Positions 42,901 to 51,209 are shown, numbered from the stretch's first letter. The stretch: 64,000 nt of DNA from Streptomyces collinus (GCF_031348265.1 NZ_CP133771.1:6014001-6078000), one strand, 5' to 3'. The notes: generated from the letters alone by a model not told the origin. Program-made: numbers and translations.

Positions 42901-43947
42901 CGCGACGATCTTCTCGGCCTCGGCGCGGGCATCGGCGACCAGCTGCTCGGCCTCGGACTTGGTGTTCTCGGCCTCCTTCGTGGCCTCCTCGACCAGCCGG
43001 GCGACCTGCTCCTTGGCGGTGCGCGTGCGCGTCTCGTTCGCCGACTCGGCGCTCGACAGGGCCTTGGCGGCGGCCTCCTTGGCCTCCGTGACCAGCTTCT
43101 CCGACTCGGTCTGCGCCTTGCGCAGCGCCTCCTCGGCCTCGGCCATCCGCTGCTCGGCGGCCTTGCTCAGCTCCTGGGCCTCGCGACGCGCGGACTCCGA
43201 CTCGGTGGCGGTCGACGTCCGCAGCTGCTCGGCGTGGTCGGTGGCCTCCTGGGCCTGCGTGGAGGCGGCGTTGAGCAGGCGCTCGGCGTCCGTGCGGGCG
43301 CGGCGCAGGATCTGCTCGGCCTCGGCACGGGCCTCCTCGGCGGCGCCCGTCAGCCGCTGCCGGGCCTCCGTCGCCAGCCGCTCGGCCTCCGCACGGGCGG
43401 TGGCCAGGGCCTGCTCGGCCTCGGCGCGGGACTCCTCCAGCAGCCGGCGGGCCTGCTGCTCGGTGCGGGCCCGCAGCTGCTCGGCCCAGGCCACGTTCTC
43501 GTTGACGTGCGACTCGACCGTCTGGCGGCGCTCGGCCAGCTCCTGGTCCAGCTGCTGGCGGCGGGTCACCGCCTCCTGGTGCAGCTCGGCCTGGAGCCGG
43601 GCGGCCTGCTCGGCGTGCTCCTGGAGGATCCGCTGGGTCTGCGCCCGGGCCTCGCTCAGCTCGCGGTCGGCGTCCGCGCGGATCTGGTCGGCCTGCATCT
43701 GCGCATTGCGCAGCAACTGCTCGGCCTGCCAGCCGATGTCGCCCCCATCGAAGGAGGGCCGGGTCATGATGGTCCGCCGCGCCTCGTGCAGCTTGGCGCG
43801 CAGCACCTCGACCTGGTAGCCGAGGTCCTCGGCGTGCTGGATCGCCTTTTCCCGCTCGGTCTTCAGCCGCTTCATCTCGGCTTCGAACCGAGAGAGGTGG
43901 TCGACGTCAGCCGCCGGCTCTCGCTCCTGGCTCTCGTAGCCCCGCAC
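40000..43947 (-). CDS. scy: Polarity scaffold protein Scy
   Basis: This is a 1315-aa coiled-coil scaffold that, with DivIVA and FilP, forms the tip-organising centre of hyphae. After a short head (MRGYESQEREPAADVDHLSRFE) the first about 200 residues follow heptads. Most of the rest follows the hendecad-type pattern seen as recurring EAERVRTEA / SEAERVRSEA units. The composition is almost entirely Ala, Glu, Arg, Thr, Ser and Asp. The tail ELEVLVRRREDINAEISRVQ mirrors the FilP tail. GTG start at 43947. Length is close to the S. coelicolor protein as I recall it. Confidence 0.94.
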   Translation of the reverse strand: MRGYESQEREPAADVDHLSRFEAEMKRLKTEREKAIQHAEDLGYQVEVLRAKLHEARRTIMTRPSFDGGDIGWQAEQLLRNAQMQADQIRADADRELSEARAQTQRILQEHAEQAARLQAELHQEAVTRRQQLDQELAERRQTVESHVNENVAWAEQLRARTEQQARRLLEESRAEAEQALATARAEAERLATEARQRLTGAAEEARAEAEQILRRARTDAERLLNAASTQAQEATDHAEQLRTSTATESESARREAQELSKAAEQRMAEAEEALRKAQTESEKLVTEAKEAAAKALSSAESANETRTRTAKEQVARLVEEATKEAENTKSEAEQLVADARAEAEKIVAEASEKARSLTAEETATQLSKAARTAEEVLNKASEDAKKTTKAAAEEAERIRSEAEAEADRLRAEAHDIAEQLKGAAKDDTKEYRAKTVELQEEARRLRGEAEQLRADAVDEGEKIRAEARKEAVAQIEEAAKSAEELLAKAKADADELRTTAQTDSERVRTEAIERATTLRRQAEETLQRTRQEAERHREEVVEQAEALREDAERAARELHEETERAIEVRRGEAAEELTRLQTEAEERLTAAEQALSDAREEAARIRREAAEENERLRAEAAERIRTLQHQAEAEAERLRDEAASDASASRAEGEAVAVRLRSEAASEAERLKSEAQESADRMRAEAQSAAERLAAEASETLAAAQEEANRRRREAEELLGSARQEADQERERAREQSEELLASARKRVEEAQTEAVRLVEEADRRATEMVSAAEQHAQQVRDSVAGLHEQAQEEITGLRSAAEHAADRTRREAQEEADRVRSDAYAERERASEDAGRLRREAHEESEAAKALAERTMSEAISEAERIRADVAEHAQRVRTEASDAIAEAEQSASRTRADAREDANRIRSDAATQADTLITEARNEAERLTTETVQETDRLRMDTVAEAERVRTEAVSEAERVRSEAASEAERVRSESVAKAEQLVGDATSEAERLRAEAAETVGSAQQHAERIRSEAGRVKTDAEAEAERLVSAAREEADRTLDEARQDANKRRSEAAEQVDKLITETTAEADKLLTEAQQQAHKTTAEAESRADTMVGAARTEADRLVSEATVEGNSLVEKARTDADELLVGARRDATQIRERAEELRDRITSEIEELHERARRESAETMKSAGDRCDALVKAAEEQLAKAQAKAKEIVSEANSEAGKVRIAAVKKAEGLLKEAEQKKSTLVREAEELKAEAIREAKRTVEEGKRELEVLVRRREDINAEISRVQDVLEALESFEAPAAGKDNGVKAGATVGAPRSGGKSSDS

Positions 43948-44180
43948 TGCGCGGTCCCATCCGTCCCCTGGTCGAAACTCTTACCGAACGAGCTCCGTCC
44001 ATCCGCCGAACGGGGCCCCCGGGGAATGGTGTCAGATCATCGGCGGAGCAGAGGCTGCTGCCCCGACGCTCGTCCCCCGAAACCCGGACCCCGGTGGTCC
44101 TGCCGCAGCACGGCGGGACCGCGGTCACCCTGGACTGAGCGGCGACCGCCCCCAACCCTACCGGCCCCTATGTACGAGGG

Positions 44181-44621
44181 TCAGTGCTCAGGTGACTCAA
44201 CAGGCGCCGAAGTGACCAGTTCTGTCAGTACGCCATGACAGTCCTTGGGGTGCAGGAAGGTGATCCGTGACCCCATGGAACCGACTCGCGGCTCTTCGTA
44301 CAGCACGCGTACGCCCTTGCCCTTGATCTCCTCGGCGTCGCCGTCGACATCTGCCGTACCGAAAGCGATGTGGTGGACGCCCTCGCCGTTCTTCGCGAGC
44401 CACTTCGCGACGGTGGAGTCCTCGCGGGTCGGCTCCAGGAGCTGCAGGTAGGAGGCACCGCCGTCGGACGTCTCGTTGATCTTGAGCATGGCCTCGCGCA
44501 CGCCCTGCTCCTCGTTGACCTCGGAGTGGAACACCTCGAAGCCGTAGGTGGCACGGTAGAACTCGACGGTCTTGTCGAGGTCGAAACAGGCGATTCCGAT
44601 GTGGTCGATTCGCGTCAGCAT
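44181..44621 (-). CDS. mce: Methylmalonyl-CoA epimerase
   Basis: This 146-aa enzyme of the glyoxalase fold interconverts (2S)- and (2R)-methylmalonyl-CoA. Metal ligands are seen in RIDHIGIAC (His), the SYLQLLEP region (Gln/Glu), VHHIAFGT (His) and the C-terminal GVLTELV (Glu). The HPKDCHGVLTEL ending is typical of the family. It feeds B12 mutases and supplies polyketide extender units. It is divergent from a thiolase-meaB pair, so related acyl-CoA genes are grouped here. Confidence 0.95.
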   Translation of the reverse strand: MLTRIDHIGIACFDLDKTVEFYRATYGFEVFHSEVNEEQGVREAMLKINETSDGGASYLQLLEPTREDSTVAKWLAKNGEGVHHIAFGTADVDGDAEEIKGKGVRVLYEEPRVGSMGSRITFLHPKDCHGVLTELVTSAPVESPEH

Positions 44622-44769
44622 GGATTCAGTGCAACGCCCCGGAGGTGGTTACGCAACGTGCGCGCGATCACACCGACAGCCCGATGACGGCACGGAGTGC
44701 CACTCAGTACATTCGAAGTAAACCCTCGTTCACTCCTCGGCTGTCCAGCCGGTAAGGGGATCGCAGCTC

Positions 44770-45978
44770 ATGTCTTCTGGAACTTCCGAAGCGAACAGCT
44801 CGGTGATCGTCGCGGGAGCGCGTACGCCCATGGGGCGGTTGCTCGGATCGCTGAAGTCCTTCTCCGGAGCCGACCTCGGCGGCTTCGCGATCAAGGCCGC
44901 CCTCGACCGTGCGGGGATCGGTGGCGACCAGGTGCAGTACGTGATCATGGGCCAGGTGCTCCAGGCCGGTGCGGGGCAGATCCCGGCCCGCCAGGCCGCG
45001 GTCAAGGCCGGCATCCCGATGAACGTGCCCGCGCTGACCATCAACAAGGTGTGTCTGTCCGGCCTCGACGCCATCGCGCTCGCCGACCAGCTCATCCGCG
45101 CGGGTGAGTTCGACGTGGTCGTCGCCGGCGGTCAGGAGTCCATGACCAACGCGCCGCACCTGCTGCCGAAGTCCCGCGAGGGCTTCAAGTACGGCGCGGT
45201 CGAGATGCTCGACGCCATGGCCCACGACGGTCTGACCGACTCCTTCGAAGGCGTCGCCATGGGCGAGTCGACGGAGAAGCACAACACCCGTCTGGGCATC
45301 GCGCGGCCCGAGCAGGACGAGATCGCCGCGCTGTCGCACCAGCGGGCCGCCGCCGCGCAGAAGAACGGCCTGTTCGAGGCCGAGATCACGCCCGTCGAGA
45401 TCCCGCAGCGCAAGGGCGACCCGGTGCTGTTCAGCAAGGACGAGGGGATCCGCGGTGACACGACCGCGGAGTCGCTCGGGAAGCTGCGTCCGGCCTTCGC
45501 CAAGGACGGCACGATCACGGCCGGTTCCGCCTCGCAGATCTCCGACGGTGCCGCCGCCGTCGTCGTGATGAGCAAGGCCAAGGCCCAGGAGCTGGGCCTG
45601 GAGTGGATCGCCGAGATCGGGGCGCACGGCAACGTGGCCGGGCCGGACAACTCGCTGCAGTCGCAGCCGTCCAACGCGATCCTGCACGCGCTGAAGAAGG
45701 AGGGCCTCGAGGTCTCGGACCTCGACCTCATCGAGATCAACGAGGCGTTCGCGGCCGTGGCCGTGCAGTCCATGAAGGACCTCGGGGTGTCCACCGAAAA
45801 GGTGAATGTCAACGGTGGTGCGATTGCCCTGGGTCACCCGATCGGGATGTCAGGTGCGCGTCTCGTGCTGCATCTCGCGCTGGAGCTGAAGCGGCGCGGC
45901 GGCGGCGTGGGCGCGGCGGCGCTGTGCGGTGGCGGAGGGCAGGGTGACGCGCTGATCGTGCGCGTGCCCAAGGCCTAG
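44770..45978 (+). CDS. Acetyl-CoA C-acetyltransferase (thiolase)
   Basis: This 402-aa biosynthetic-type thiolase condenses two acetyl-CoA to acetoacetyl-CoA. The acyl-enzyme Cys lies in INKVCLSGLDAI, where the usual sequence is N-K-V-C-x-S-G. The catalytic His is in GGAIALGHPIGMSGAR and the second Cys in ALCGGGGQGDA. ATG at 44770 after AAGGGGATC. meaB follows 40 bp downstream. Together with the dehydrogenase at 27520 it could form acetoacetyl-CoA and 3-hydroxybutyryl-CoA. Confidence 0.94.
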   Translation: MSSGTSEANSSVIVAGARTPMGRLLGSLKSFSGADLGGFAIKAALDRAGIGGDQVQYVIMGQVLQAGAGQIPARQAAVKAGIPMNVPALTINKVCLSGLDAIALADQLIRAGEFDVVVAGGQESMTNAPHLLPKSREGFKYGAVEMLDAMAHDGLTDSFEGVAMGESTEKHNTRLGIARPEQDEIAALSHQRAAAAQKNGLFEAEITPVEIPQRKGDPVLFSKDEGIRGDTTAESLGKLRPAFAKDGTITAGSASQISDGAAAVVVMSKAKAQELGLEWIAEIGAHGNVAGPDNSLQSQPSNAILHALKKEGLEVSDLDLIEINEAFAAVAVQSMKDLGVSTEKVNVNGGAIALGHPIGMSGARLVLHLALELKRRGGGVGAAALCGGGGQGDALIVRVPKA

Positions 45979-46018
45979 GCCTGAGTTTCGGTACGTCCCC
46001 TATCTGAACGGAGCTGTG

Positions 46019-46975
46019 ATGCAGGACGTCTCCACCCTGGTGGCCCAGGCCAGGGAAGGCCGGCCGCGGGCCGTGGCCCGGCTGATCTCCCTGGTGGAGG
46101 GGGCGTCCCCGCAGCTGCGGGAGGTCATGGCAGCGCTCGCGCCGCTGACGGGCGGGGCGTACGTGGTCGGGCTGACCGGGTCGCCCGGGGTCGGCAAGTC
46201 CACGTCGACCTCGGCGCTGGTCTCCGCGTACCGCAAGCAGGACAAGCGGGTCGGCGTGCTCGCCGTCGACCCGTCGTCCCCGTTCTCGGGCGGTGCGCTC
46301 CTCGGGGACCGGGTGCGGATGTCGGAGCACGCGTCCGACCCGGGCGTGTACATCCGGTCGATGGCCACGCGCGGGCATCTGGGCGGGCTGGCCTGGTCGG
46401 CGCCGCAGGCGATCCGGGTGCTGGACGCCGCCGGCTGTGACGTGATCCTGGTCGAGACGGTGGGTGTGGGGCAGTCGGAGGTGGAGATCGCCTCCCAGGC
46501 GGACACGTCCGTGGTGCTGCTCGCGCCGGGGATGGGGGACGGGATCCAGGCGGCCAAGGCAGGGATCCTGGAGATCGGCGACGTGTACGTCGTGAACAAG
46601 GCGGACCGGGACGGGGCGGACGCGACGGCTCGCGAGCTGAACCACATGCTGGGGCTGGGAGAGTCCCGGGGGCCGGGCGACTGGCGTCCGCCGATCGTGA
46701 AGACGGTCGCCGCGCGGGGCGAGGGCGTCGACGAGGTCGTCGAGGCGCTGGAGAAGCACCGGGCCTGGATGGAGGAGCGGGGCGTGCTCGCGGAGCGGCG
46801 TCGGTCCCGGGCGTCGCGGGAGGTCGAGACGATCGCGGTGACGGCACTGCGGGAGCGGATCGGGGACCTGCACGGCGACCGCCGCCTCGGGGCGCTGGCG
46901 GAGCGGATCATCGCGGGCGAATTGGATCCCTACCGGGCGGCTGACGAGCTGGTGGCGGGGTTGACGGAAGCCTGA
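46019..46975 (+). CDS. meaB: MeaB/ArgK-type G-protein chaperone of B12-dependent acyl-CoA mutases
   Basis: This 318-aa P-loop GTPase guards adenosylcobalamin loading and protects methylmalonyl-CoA or isobutyryl-CoA mutases. G1 is GLTGSPGVGKST. The VDPSSPFSGGALLGDRVRM block and the ETVGVGQSEVE switch are MeaB hallmarks, and G4 is VNKAD. ATG 46019 is preferred over GTG 46016 because CGGAG lies only 2 nt from the GTG. The 40-bp gap suggests cotranscription with the thiolase. Confidence 0.94.
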   Translation: MQDVSTLVAQAREGRPRAVARLISLVEGASPQLREVMAALAPLTGGAYVVGLTGSPGVGKSTSTSALVSAYRKQDKRVGVLAVDPSSPFSGGALLGDRVRMSEHASDPGVYIRSMATRGHLGGLAWSAPQAIRVLDAAGCDVILVETVGVGQSEVEIASQADTSVVLLAPGMGDGIQAAKAGILEIGDVYVVNKADRDGADATARELNHMLGLGESRGPGDWRPPIVKTVAARGEGVDEVVEALEKHRAWMEERGVLAERRRSRASREVETIAVTALRERIGDLHGDRRLGALAERIIAGELDPYRAADELVAGLTEA

Positions 46976-47069
46976 CCGCCAGTGCCTGCGGCGGTTGGGC
47001 CGGAGGTGAGGCGGAAACGGGGCGGGGTCGGGTGCTTGCGCCTTCTCGCCGGTGGTGGACCGGGCGGCG

Positions 47070-47099
47070 TCGCACGGGTGTGCGATAGGTTGCCCGTCA
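47070..47099 (+). promoter_or_regulatory. Leaderless promoter and palindrome of the GNAT gene
   Basis: TAGGTT (47086-47091) ends 7 nt before the ATG at 47099, without a Shine-Dalgarno. Just upstream is the palindrome TCGCAC-GGGT-GTGCGA (47070-47085), well placed to block RNA polymerase. Confidence 0.45.
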
Positions 47100-47647
47100 T
47101 GACCGGGTCAGCGCTCATGCCATGGCCACCTGCCCCGATACGGACCGGACGGCTCGTGCTCCGCGAGTCCGAGGCCCGGGACCGTGCGGGGTTCGTCGAG
47201 CTGTTCGCGTCGCCGGAGGTACGGACCTATCTCGGTGGTCCCCGGCCGCGCGATGAGCTCGAACGGGCGATTCCCGCGATCCCCGGACGGCGGCCCGGCC
47301 TTTTCGTGATCGATGTCGATGGAGCGATGATCGGCACGGTCACGCTCGAACGGCGCGACGCAGAGCGCCCCGGGCGTCTGAGCCCGGATGCCGGGGAGAT
47401 CGAGCTCGGCTACATGTTCCTGCCGGAGGCATGGGGACGCGGGTACGCCACCGAGGCGTGCGCAGCGGTGCTCGACTGGTTCGCCGGCGCACTCCCCGGC
47501 GAGCCGGTGGTGCTCTGCACCCAGACCGCGAACCGCCGTTCGATGCGCCTCGCGGCCAAGCTGGGGTTCACCGAGGTGGAGCGGTTCGAGGAGTTCGGCG
47601 CCGAGCAGTGGTTCGGCGTGTGTTCTCCCGTCATGCCGTCCGGCTGA
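47099..47647 (+). CDS. GNAT-family N-acetyltransferase (RimJ/RimL-like)
   Basis: This 182-aa protein belongs to the acetyltransferase_3 group. It starts IRTGRLVLRESEARDRAGFV, carries the acetyl-CoA-binding segment PEAWGRGYATEAC and ends with NRRSMRLAAKLGFTEVERFE. It probably acetylates a small molecule or a protein N-terminus; the substrate is unknown. ATG at 47099 is chosen over the frame starting 46982 because the extra 39 residues show no family character and a -10 box sits before the ATG. Confidence 0.85.
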   Translation: MTGSALMPWPPAPIRTGRLVLRESEARDRAGFVELFASPEVRTYLGGPRPRDELERAIPAIPGRRPGLFVIDVDGAMIGTVTLERRDAERPGRLSPDAGEIELGYMFLPEAWGRGYATEACAAVLDWFAGALPGEPVVLCTQTANRRSMRLAAKLGFTEVERFEEFGAEQWFGVCSPVMPSG

Positions 47648-47699
47648 GAGGGCACGAGGGTCCGCGCGGCGGCACCTCTCGTCGCGCCGAGCCGCGCGA

Positions 47700-47729
47700 C
47701 GCCCCGGCGTCAGCACGGACGCCGGGGCG
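47700..47729. terminator. Bidirectional terminator between the GNAT and PepSY genes
   Basis: CGCCCCGGCGTC (47700-47711) pairs perfectly with 47718-47729 around AGCACG, between convergent genes. Confidence 0.85.
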
Positions 47730-47747
47730 GTCGAGGGGGCCTTCTGG

Positions 47748-48398
47748 TCAGTCCTGGTCGTCGGCGTCGTCCGCGTCGTCGTCCTGCGTGTCGGAGCGGT
47801 CCGCCGTGACCTTGCCCGACGTGAGGTCGATCTTCCAGTCCTGCTCGGCTCCGCCGGACGTGCGGGTCTCGGCCTCCCAGGACTTGTCCTTGCCGTCCTC
47901 GTCGAGGCCGACGGACGTCACTACGCCCTTGCCGGCGGCGGCCTTCGCGGCCTCCTCGGCCGTCACCGAGGAACCCTTCAGAGCGGCCCGCACCTGCGCC
48001 GTGTCGTCCTCGTCGTCGGTCTGCGAGCCCAGGACCTTGCCGCTGGACGGGTCGACGCTCACGCTGTGCCAGGTGTTGTCGCCCGACAGGACGTCGACCT
48101 TCCAGACCACCTTGTCGCTGTCGTCCTCGTCGTCCAGCTCGGCGGAGACGACCGTGCCCGACGTGTGCTTCAGCGCGGAGGCGATGGCCTCGGGCGCGGT
48201 GACGTCGGAGGAGGAGACCTTGGCGGCGTCGTCGTCGCGGTCGTCCTGGTCGTCCCGGTTGCCGTCGTCCGACAGCTTCGTGTTCGCCGCCTGCCGCGCC
48301 GGGCCCTGGTCGTCTCCCGTGGTCGCGAGGGCCGTGGCCGTCCCGCCTCCGATCAGAGCGGCGGCGGTCACAGCGGCGATCACGATGTTGCGCTTCAT
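47748..48398 (-). CDS. Secreted PepSY-domain protein with acidic low-complexity linkers
   Basis: The 216-aa protein has a signal peptide (MKRNIVIAAVTAAALIGGGT, cleaved near ALA-TT) and two PepSY repeats (about 65-130 and 140-205). Each has the EAIASAL...W-V-D-SGKVLG pattern. Asp-rich runs flank them: DDGNRDDQDDRDDD and QDDDADDADDQD at the end. PepSY domains inhibit proteases or modulate sensor kinases. The gene is divergent from a two-component pair, and such PepSY genes are often its targets or feedback partners. ATG at 48398 after GGAGGAA. Confidence 0.88.
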   Translation of the reverse strand: MKRNIVIAAVTAAALIGGGTATALATTGDDQGPARQAANTKLSDDGNRDDQDDRDDDAAKVSSSDVTAPEAIASALKHTSGTVVSAELDDEDDSDKVVWKVDVLSGDNTWHSVSVDPSSGKVLGSQTDDEDDTAQVRAALKGSSVTAEEAAKAAAGKGVVTSVGLDEDGKDKSWEAETRTSGGAEQDWKIDLTSGKVTADRSDTQDDDADDADDQD

Positions 48399-48444
48399 GC
48401 GGATTCCTCCCGAGTCGTTTCGTTTTCGACGTCTTCGACTCTGG

Positions 48445-48491
48445 CTGACGGAGGCTGAGAGGAACCTGAAGCCCCCTGAAGTGATCTTCAG
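48445..48491. promoter_or_regulatory. Helically phased CTGA repeats between the PepSY and response-regulator genes
   Basis: CTGA motifs start at 48445, 48455, 48466 and 48476 with 10-11 bp spacing, and an inverted CTTCAG lies at 48486-48491. OmpR-type regulators typically bind such direct repeats. The location in the divergent 116-bp gap suggests autoregulation and control of the PepSY gene. Confidence 0.5.
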
Positions 48492-48514
48492 CTTGCCTTT
48501 GCCACTCTTTACCC

Positions 48515-49183
48515 ATGCGCCTGTTGATCGTGGAGGACGAGAAGCGGCTGGCCCTGTCGCTCGCCAGGGGCCTGACGGCCGAGGGGTACGCCGTGGACGT
48601 CGTCCACGACGGACGGGAGGGGCTGCACCAGGCATCGGAGGGCACGTACGACCTGGTCATCCTCGACATCATGCTGCCCGGCCTGAACGGCTACCGGGTC
48701 TGCGCCGCCCTGCGCGCCGCCGGGCACGACGTGCCGATCCTGATGCTGACCGCCAAGGACGGCGAGTACGACGAGGCCGAGGGACTCGACACCGGTGCGG
48801 ACGACTACCTGACCAAGCCGTTCTCGTACGTCGTGCTCGTCGCCCGGGTCAAGGCGCTGCTGCGGCGGCGCGGACAGGGGGCCGGGGCTTCGCCCGTGCA
48901 CGTGCACGGCGATCTGAAGGTGGACACCGCGGCCCGGCGGGTCTTCCTGGGCGCGGACGAGATCGCCCTCACCGCCAAGGAGTTCTCGGTGCTGGAGCAC
49001 CTCGTGCTGCGGGCCGGCGAGGTGGTGTCCAAGTCCGAGATCCTGGAGCACGTCTGGGACTTCGCGTACGACGGTGATCCGAACATCGTCGAGGTGTACG
49101 TCAGCACGCTGCGGCGGAAGCTGCGCGCGGGGCTGATCCGGACCGTGCGCGGGGCCGGCTACCGGCTGGAGACGTCGCCGTGA
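48515..49183 (+). CDS. rapA1: OmpR-family response regulator (RapA1-like)
   Basis: The 222-aa protein has a receiver domain with the acidic IVEDEKR start, phospho-acceptor Asp51 in LVILDIMLP and Lys in LTKPFSY. The winged-helix output domain contains EIALTAKEFSVLEHLVLRAG and EVYVSTLRRKL. Its TGA overlaps the kinase GTG start. Gene order beside the absC-like MarR gene matches rapA1-rapA2 of S. coelicolor, reported to affect actinorhodin and a type I polyketide. The symbol is given on synteny recalled from memory. Confidence 0.85.
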   Translation: MRLLIVEDEKRLALSLARGLTAEGYAVDVVHDGREGLHQASEGTYDLVILDIMLPGLNGYRVCAALRAAGHDVPILMLTAKDGEYDEAEGLDTGADDYLTKPFSYVVLVARVKALLRRRGQGAGASPVHVHGDLKVDTAARRVFLGADEIALTAKEFSVLEHLVLRAGEVVSKSEILEHVWDFAYDGDPNIVEVYVSTLRRKLRAGLIRTVRGAGYRLETSP

Positions 49184-50604
49184 GGCGGCTGTTCGGGTCC
49201 GTCCGGGCACGGGCCACGCTGGGCGCGACCCTCGTGGTCGCGGTGGCGCTCGTCGCGGCCGGTGCCGCCGTGCTGTTGTCCCTGCGGTCCAATCTGATCG
49301 GCGAGGCCGGCACGCAGGCGGAGCGCTCCGCGCGGGCCGTCGCCTCCGAGCTGGCCGCCGGAACGCCGTACGACAAGCTCTCCGGGCTGGACGGCGACGA
49401 CGGCCCGGTGCAGGTCCTGGACGAGCAGAAGCGGCTGGTCGCGGCCAGCGAGGACCTGGAGCGGATCAGCGGGACGGACAGCGACCGGGTGAAGCCGCGG
49501 CCGGCGGCGACGCCCTCCGGCGACGGCGACGGTGACGGCGACGACGACTCCGATGACGCGGGCGGCGAGGCCCTGGAACCCGGTGAGATCTCCGGGGAGA
49601 GCCTCTTCAGCAACGGGTCCGCGACCATCGACGGGGAGGCGCAGGACTACCGCTTCGCGGCCGTCGAGGTGGAGACCCACGACCGCGGGCACCTCAAGGT
49701 CTACGCCGGTTCCCCGCTGGCCGCCGAACACGGGGCCGTGCGCACCGCGCTGACGGTGATGCTGATCGGGTTCCCGCTGCTGCTCGGTGTCGTCGCGGCC
49801 GTGACCTGGCTGGTGACCCGGCGGGCCCTGCGGCCCGTGGAAGGGATCCGGCGCGAGATGGCCGCGATCACCCAGTCCGAGGATCTCGCCCGGCGCGTTC
49901 CGGAGCCGGACACGCACGACGAGATCGCCCGGCTGGCCAGCACCACCAACGAGACGCTCGCGGCGCTGGAGACGTCCGTGGAGCGGCAGCGGCGGTTCGT
50001 CGCCGATGCCTCCCACGAACTGCGCAGTCCGATCGCCTCGCTGCGGACCCAGCTGGAGGTGGCCGCCGCGCACCCCGAGCTGCTGGACCTCGACGGGGCC
50101 GTGGAGGACACCGTCCGGCTCCAGCGGCTGGCGGCCGATCTGCTGCTGCTCGCCCGGCTGGACGCGGGGGAGCGGCCCAACGACGCGAAGGTAGACCTCG
50201 CCGGGCTCGCCCGGGAGGCGGCCGAGGGGCGGACGGGTGTGACCGTGGACGCGGAGCCGGTGGAGGTGGCCGGCTCGCGGGGGCAGCTGGGCCGGGTGCT
50301 CGCCAATCTGCTCGACAACGCCCAGCGGCACGCCCGGTCGGCCGTGACCGTGAACGTGCGGAGCGAGGGCGACCGGGCCGTGGTCGGGGTGGCCGACGAC
50401 GGTGACGGGGTGCCCGACGGCGACCGGGAGCGGATCTTCGAACGGTTCGTCCGGCTGGACGCGGCCCGCAGCCGCGACGACGGCGGAGCCGGGCTGGGGC
50501 TCGCCATCGCCCGCGACGTGGCCGTCCGGCACGGCGGGACGCTCACGGCCGGACGGGGGCCCGCAGGCGGAGCCCTGTTCGAACTCCGCCTGCCGCTCGT
50601 CTAG
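49180..50604 (+). CDS. rapA2: Sensor histidine kinase (RapA2-like) with Asp-rich extracellular loop
   Basis: The 474-aa kinase has two membrane helices (about 8-28 and 190-210) enclosing an extracellular domain. That domain holds an unusual GDGDGDGDDDSDD run near residues 113-126. A HAMP region follows, then the H-box RRFVADASHELRSPIASLR and an ATPase domain with NLLDNAQRHA, VADDGDGVPD and GGAGLGLAI. The acidic run resembles calcium-binding loops and mirrors the Asp-rich runs of the divergently encoded PepSY protein. It is coupled to the regulator by a GTGA overlap. Confidence 0.87.
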   Translation: MRRLFGSVRARATLGATLVVAVALVAAGAAVLLSLRSNLIGEAGTQAERSARAVASELAAGTPYDKLSGLDGDDGPVQVLDEQKRLVAASEDLERISGTDSDRVKPRPAATPSGDGDGDGDDDSDDAGGEALEPGEISGESLFSNGSATIDGEAQDYRFAAVEVETHDRGHLKVYAGSPLAAEHGAVRTALTVMLIGFPLLLGVVAAVTWLVTRRALRPVEGIRREMAAITQSEDLARRVPEPDTHDEIARLASTTNETLAALETSVERQRRFVADASHELRSPIASLRTQLEVAAAHPELLDLDGAVEDTVRLQRLAADLLLLARLDAGERPNDAKVDLAGLAREAAEGRTGVTVDAEPVEVAGSRGQLGRVLANLLDNAQRHARSAVTVNVRSEGDRAVVGVADDGDGVPDGDRERIFERFVRLDAARSRDDGGAGLGLAIARDVAVRHGGTLTAGRGPAGGALFELRLPLV

Positions 50605-50616
50605 CGGGGGCTGCGG

Positions 50617-51093
50617 CTACGGGCGCCCGCGCTGGCCGCGCAGGTGCTCCGCGATGGGCTTGAGGGCCTTGTCGAGCTCGGTCAGGGCCTCGGGGGACAG
50701 CAGGTCGATGAAGTGCCTGCGCACGGACGCCACGTGGTGGGGCGCGACCTTCTGCATCGTCGCCATGCCGTGCTCGGTGAGGACCGCGTAGAGCCCCCGG
50801 CGGTCCGACTCGCAGTTCTCCCGCCGGACCAGGTTCGCGTTCTCCATACGCGTGATCTGGTGCGAGAGGCGGCTCTTGGACTGGAGGGTGGCGGAGGCGA
50901 GATCACTCATCCGCATCCTCTGGCCCTCGGACTCGGAGAGATTCACCAGGATCTCGTAGTCGTTCATTGTCAGGCCGAACGGCTGCAGGTCCTTCTCGAG
51001 CTGGTACGTCAACAGCCTGTTGACCTCCAGGTGGGTGCGCCAGGCGCACTGCTCCGCATCGGTCAGCCAGCGGGTGGCCGTCTCGGTCTCCAT
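50617..51093 (-). CDS. absC: MarR-family regulator (AbsC-like)
   Basis: This 158-aa winged-helix dimer has the DNA-reading helix region MRMSDLASATLQSKSRLSHQ followed by ITRMENANLVRRENCESDRRG (the beta wing). Position directly after the rapA-like pair and the sequence type match AbsC, which in S. coelicolor affects antibiotic production and responds to zinc supply. That assignment is from memory. The region before its ATG (51094-51120) is AT-rich and holds TTCAA/TGAA half-sites that could be its own operator. Confidence 0.82.
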   Translation of the reverse strand: METETATRWLTDAEQCAWRTHLEVNRLLTYQLEKDLQPFGLTMNDYEILVNLSESEGQRMRMSDLASATLQSKSRLSHQITRMENANLVRRENCESDRRGLYAVLTEHGMATMQKVAPHHVASVRRHFIDLLSPEALTELDKALKPIAEHLRGQRGRP

Positions 51094-51209
51094 GAATGAA
51101 GTCTACCTAAAAGGTTGAAAGGCGAACTAGTGAGGGGTGGCGTGTGACGACGTACGCCTGGCGAACAACAGTGCGCAGACGTTCGATGTCACACTCCGCA
51201 GACTACCGC

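Noticed and set aside
39877..44238. A 1453-codon open frame on the + strand across scy
   Set aside because: It is antisense to scy and arises because Ala/Glu/Arg-rich GC-biased codons leave no stops on the other strand. Its product is Leu/Gly/Arg repeats with no family features.
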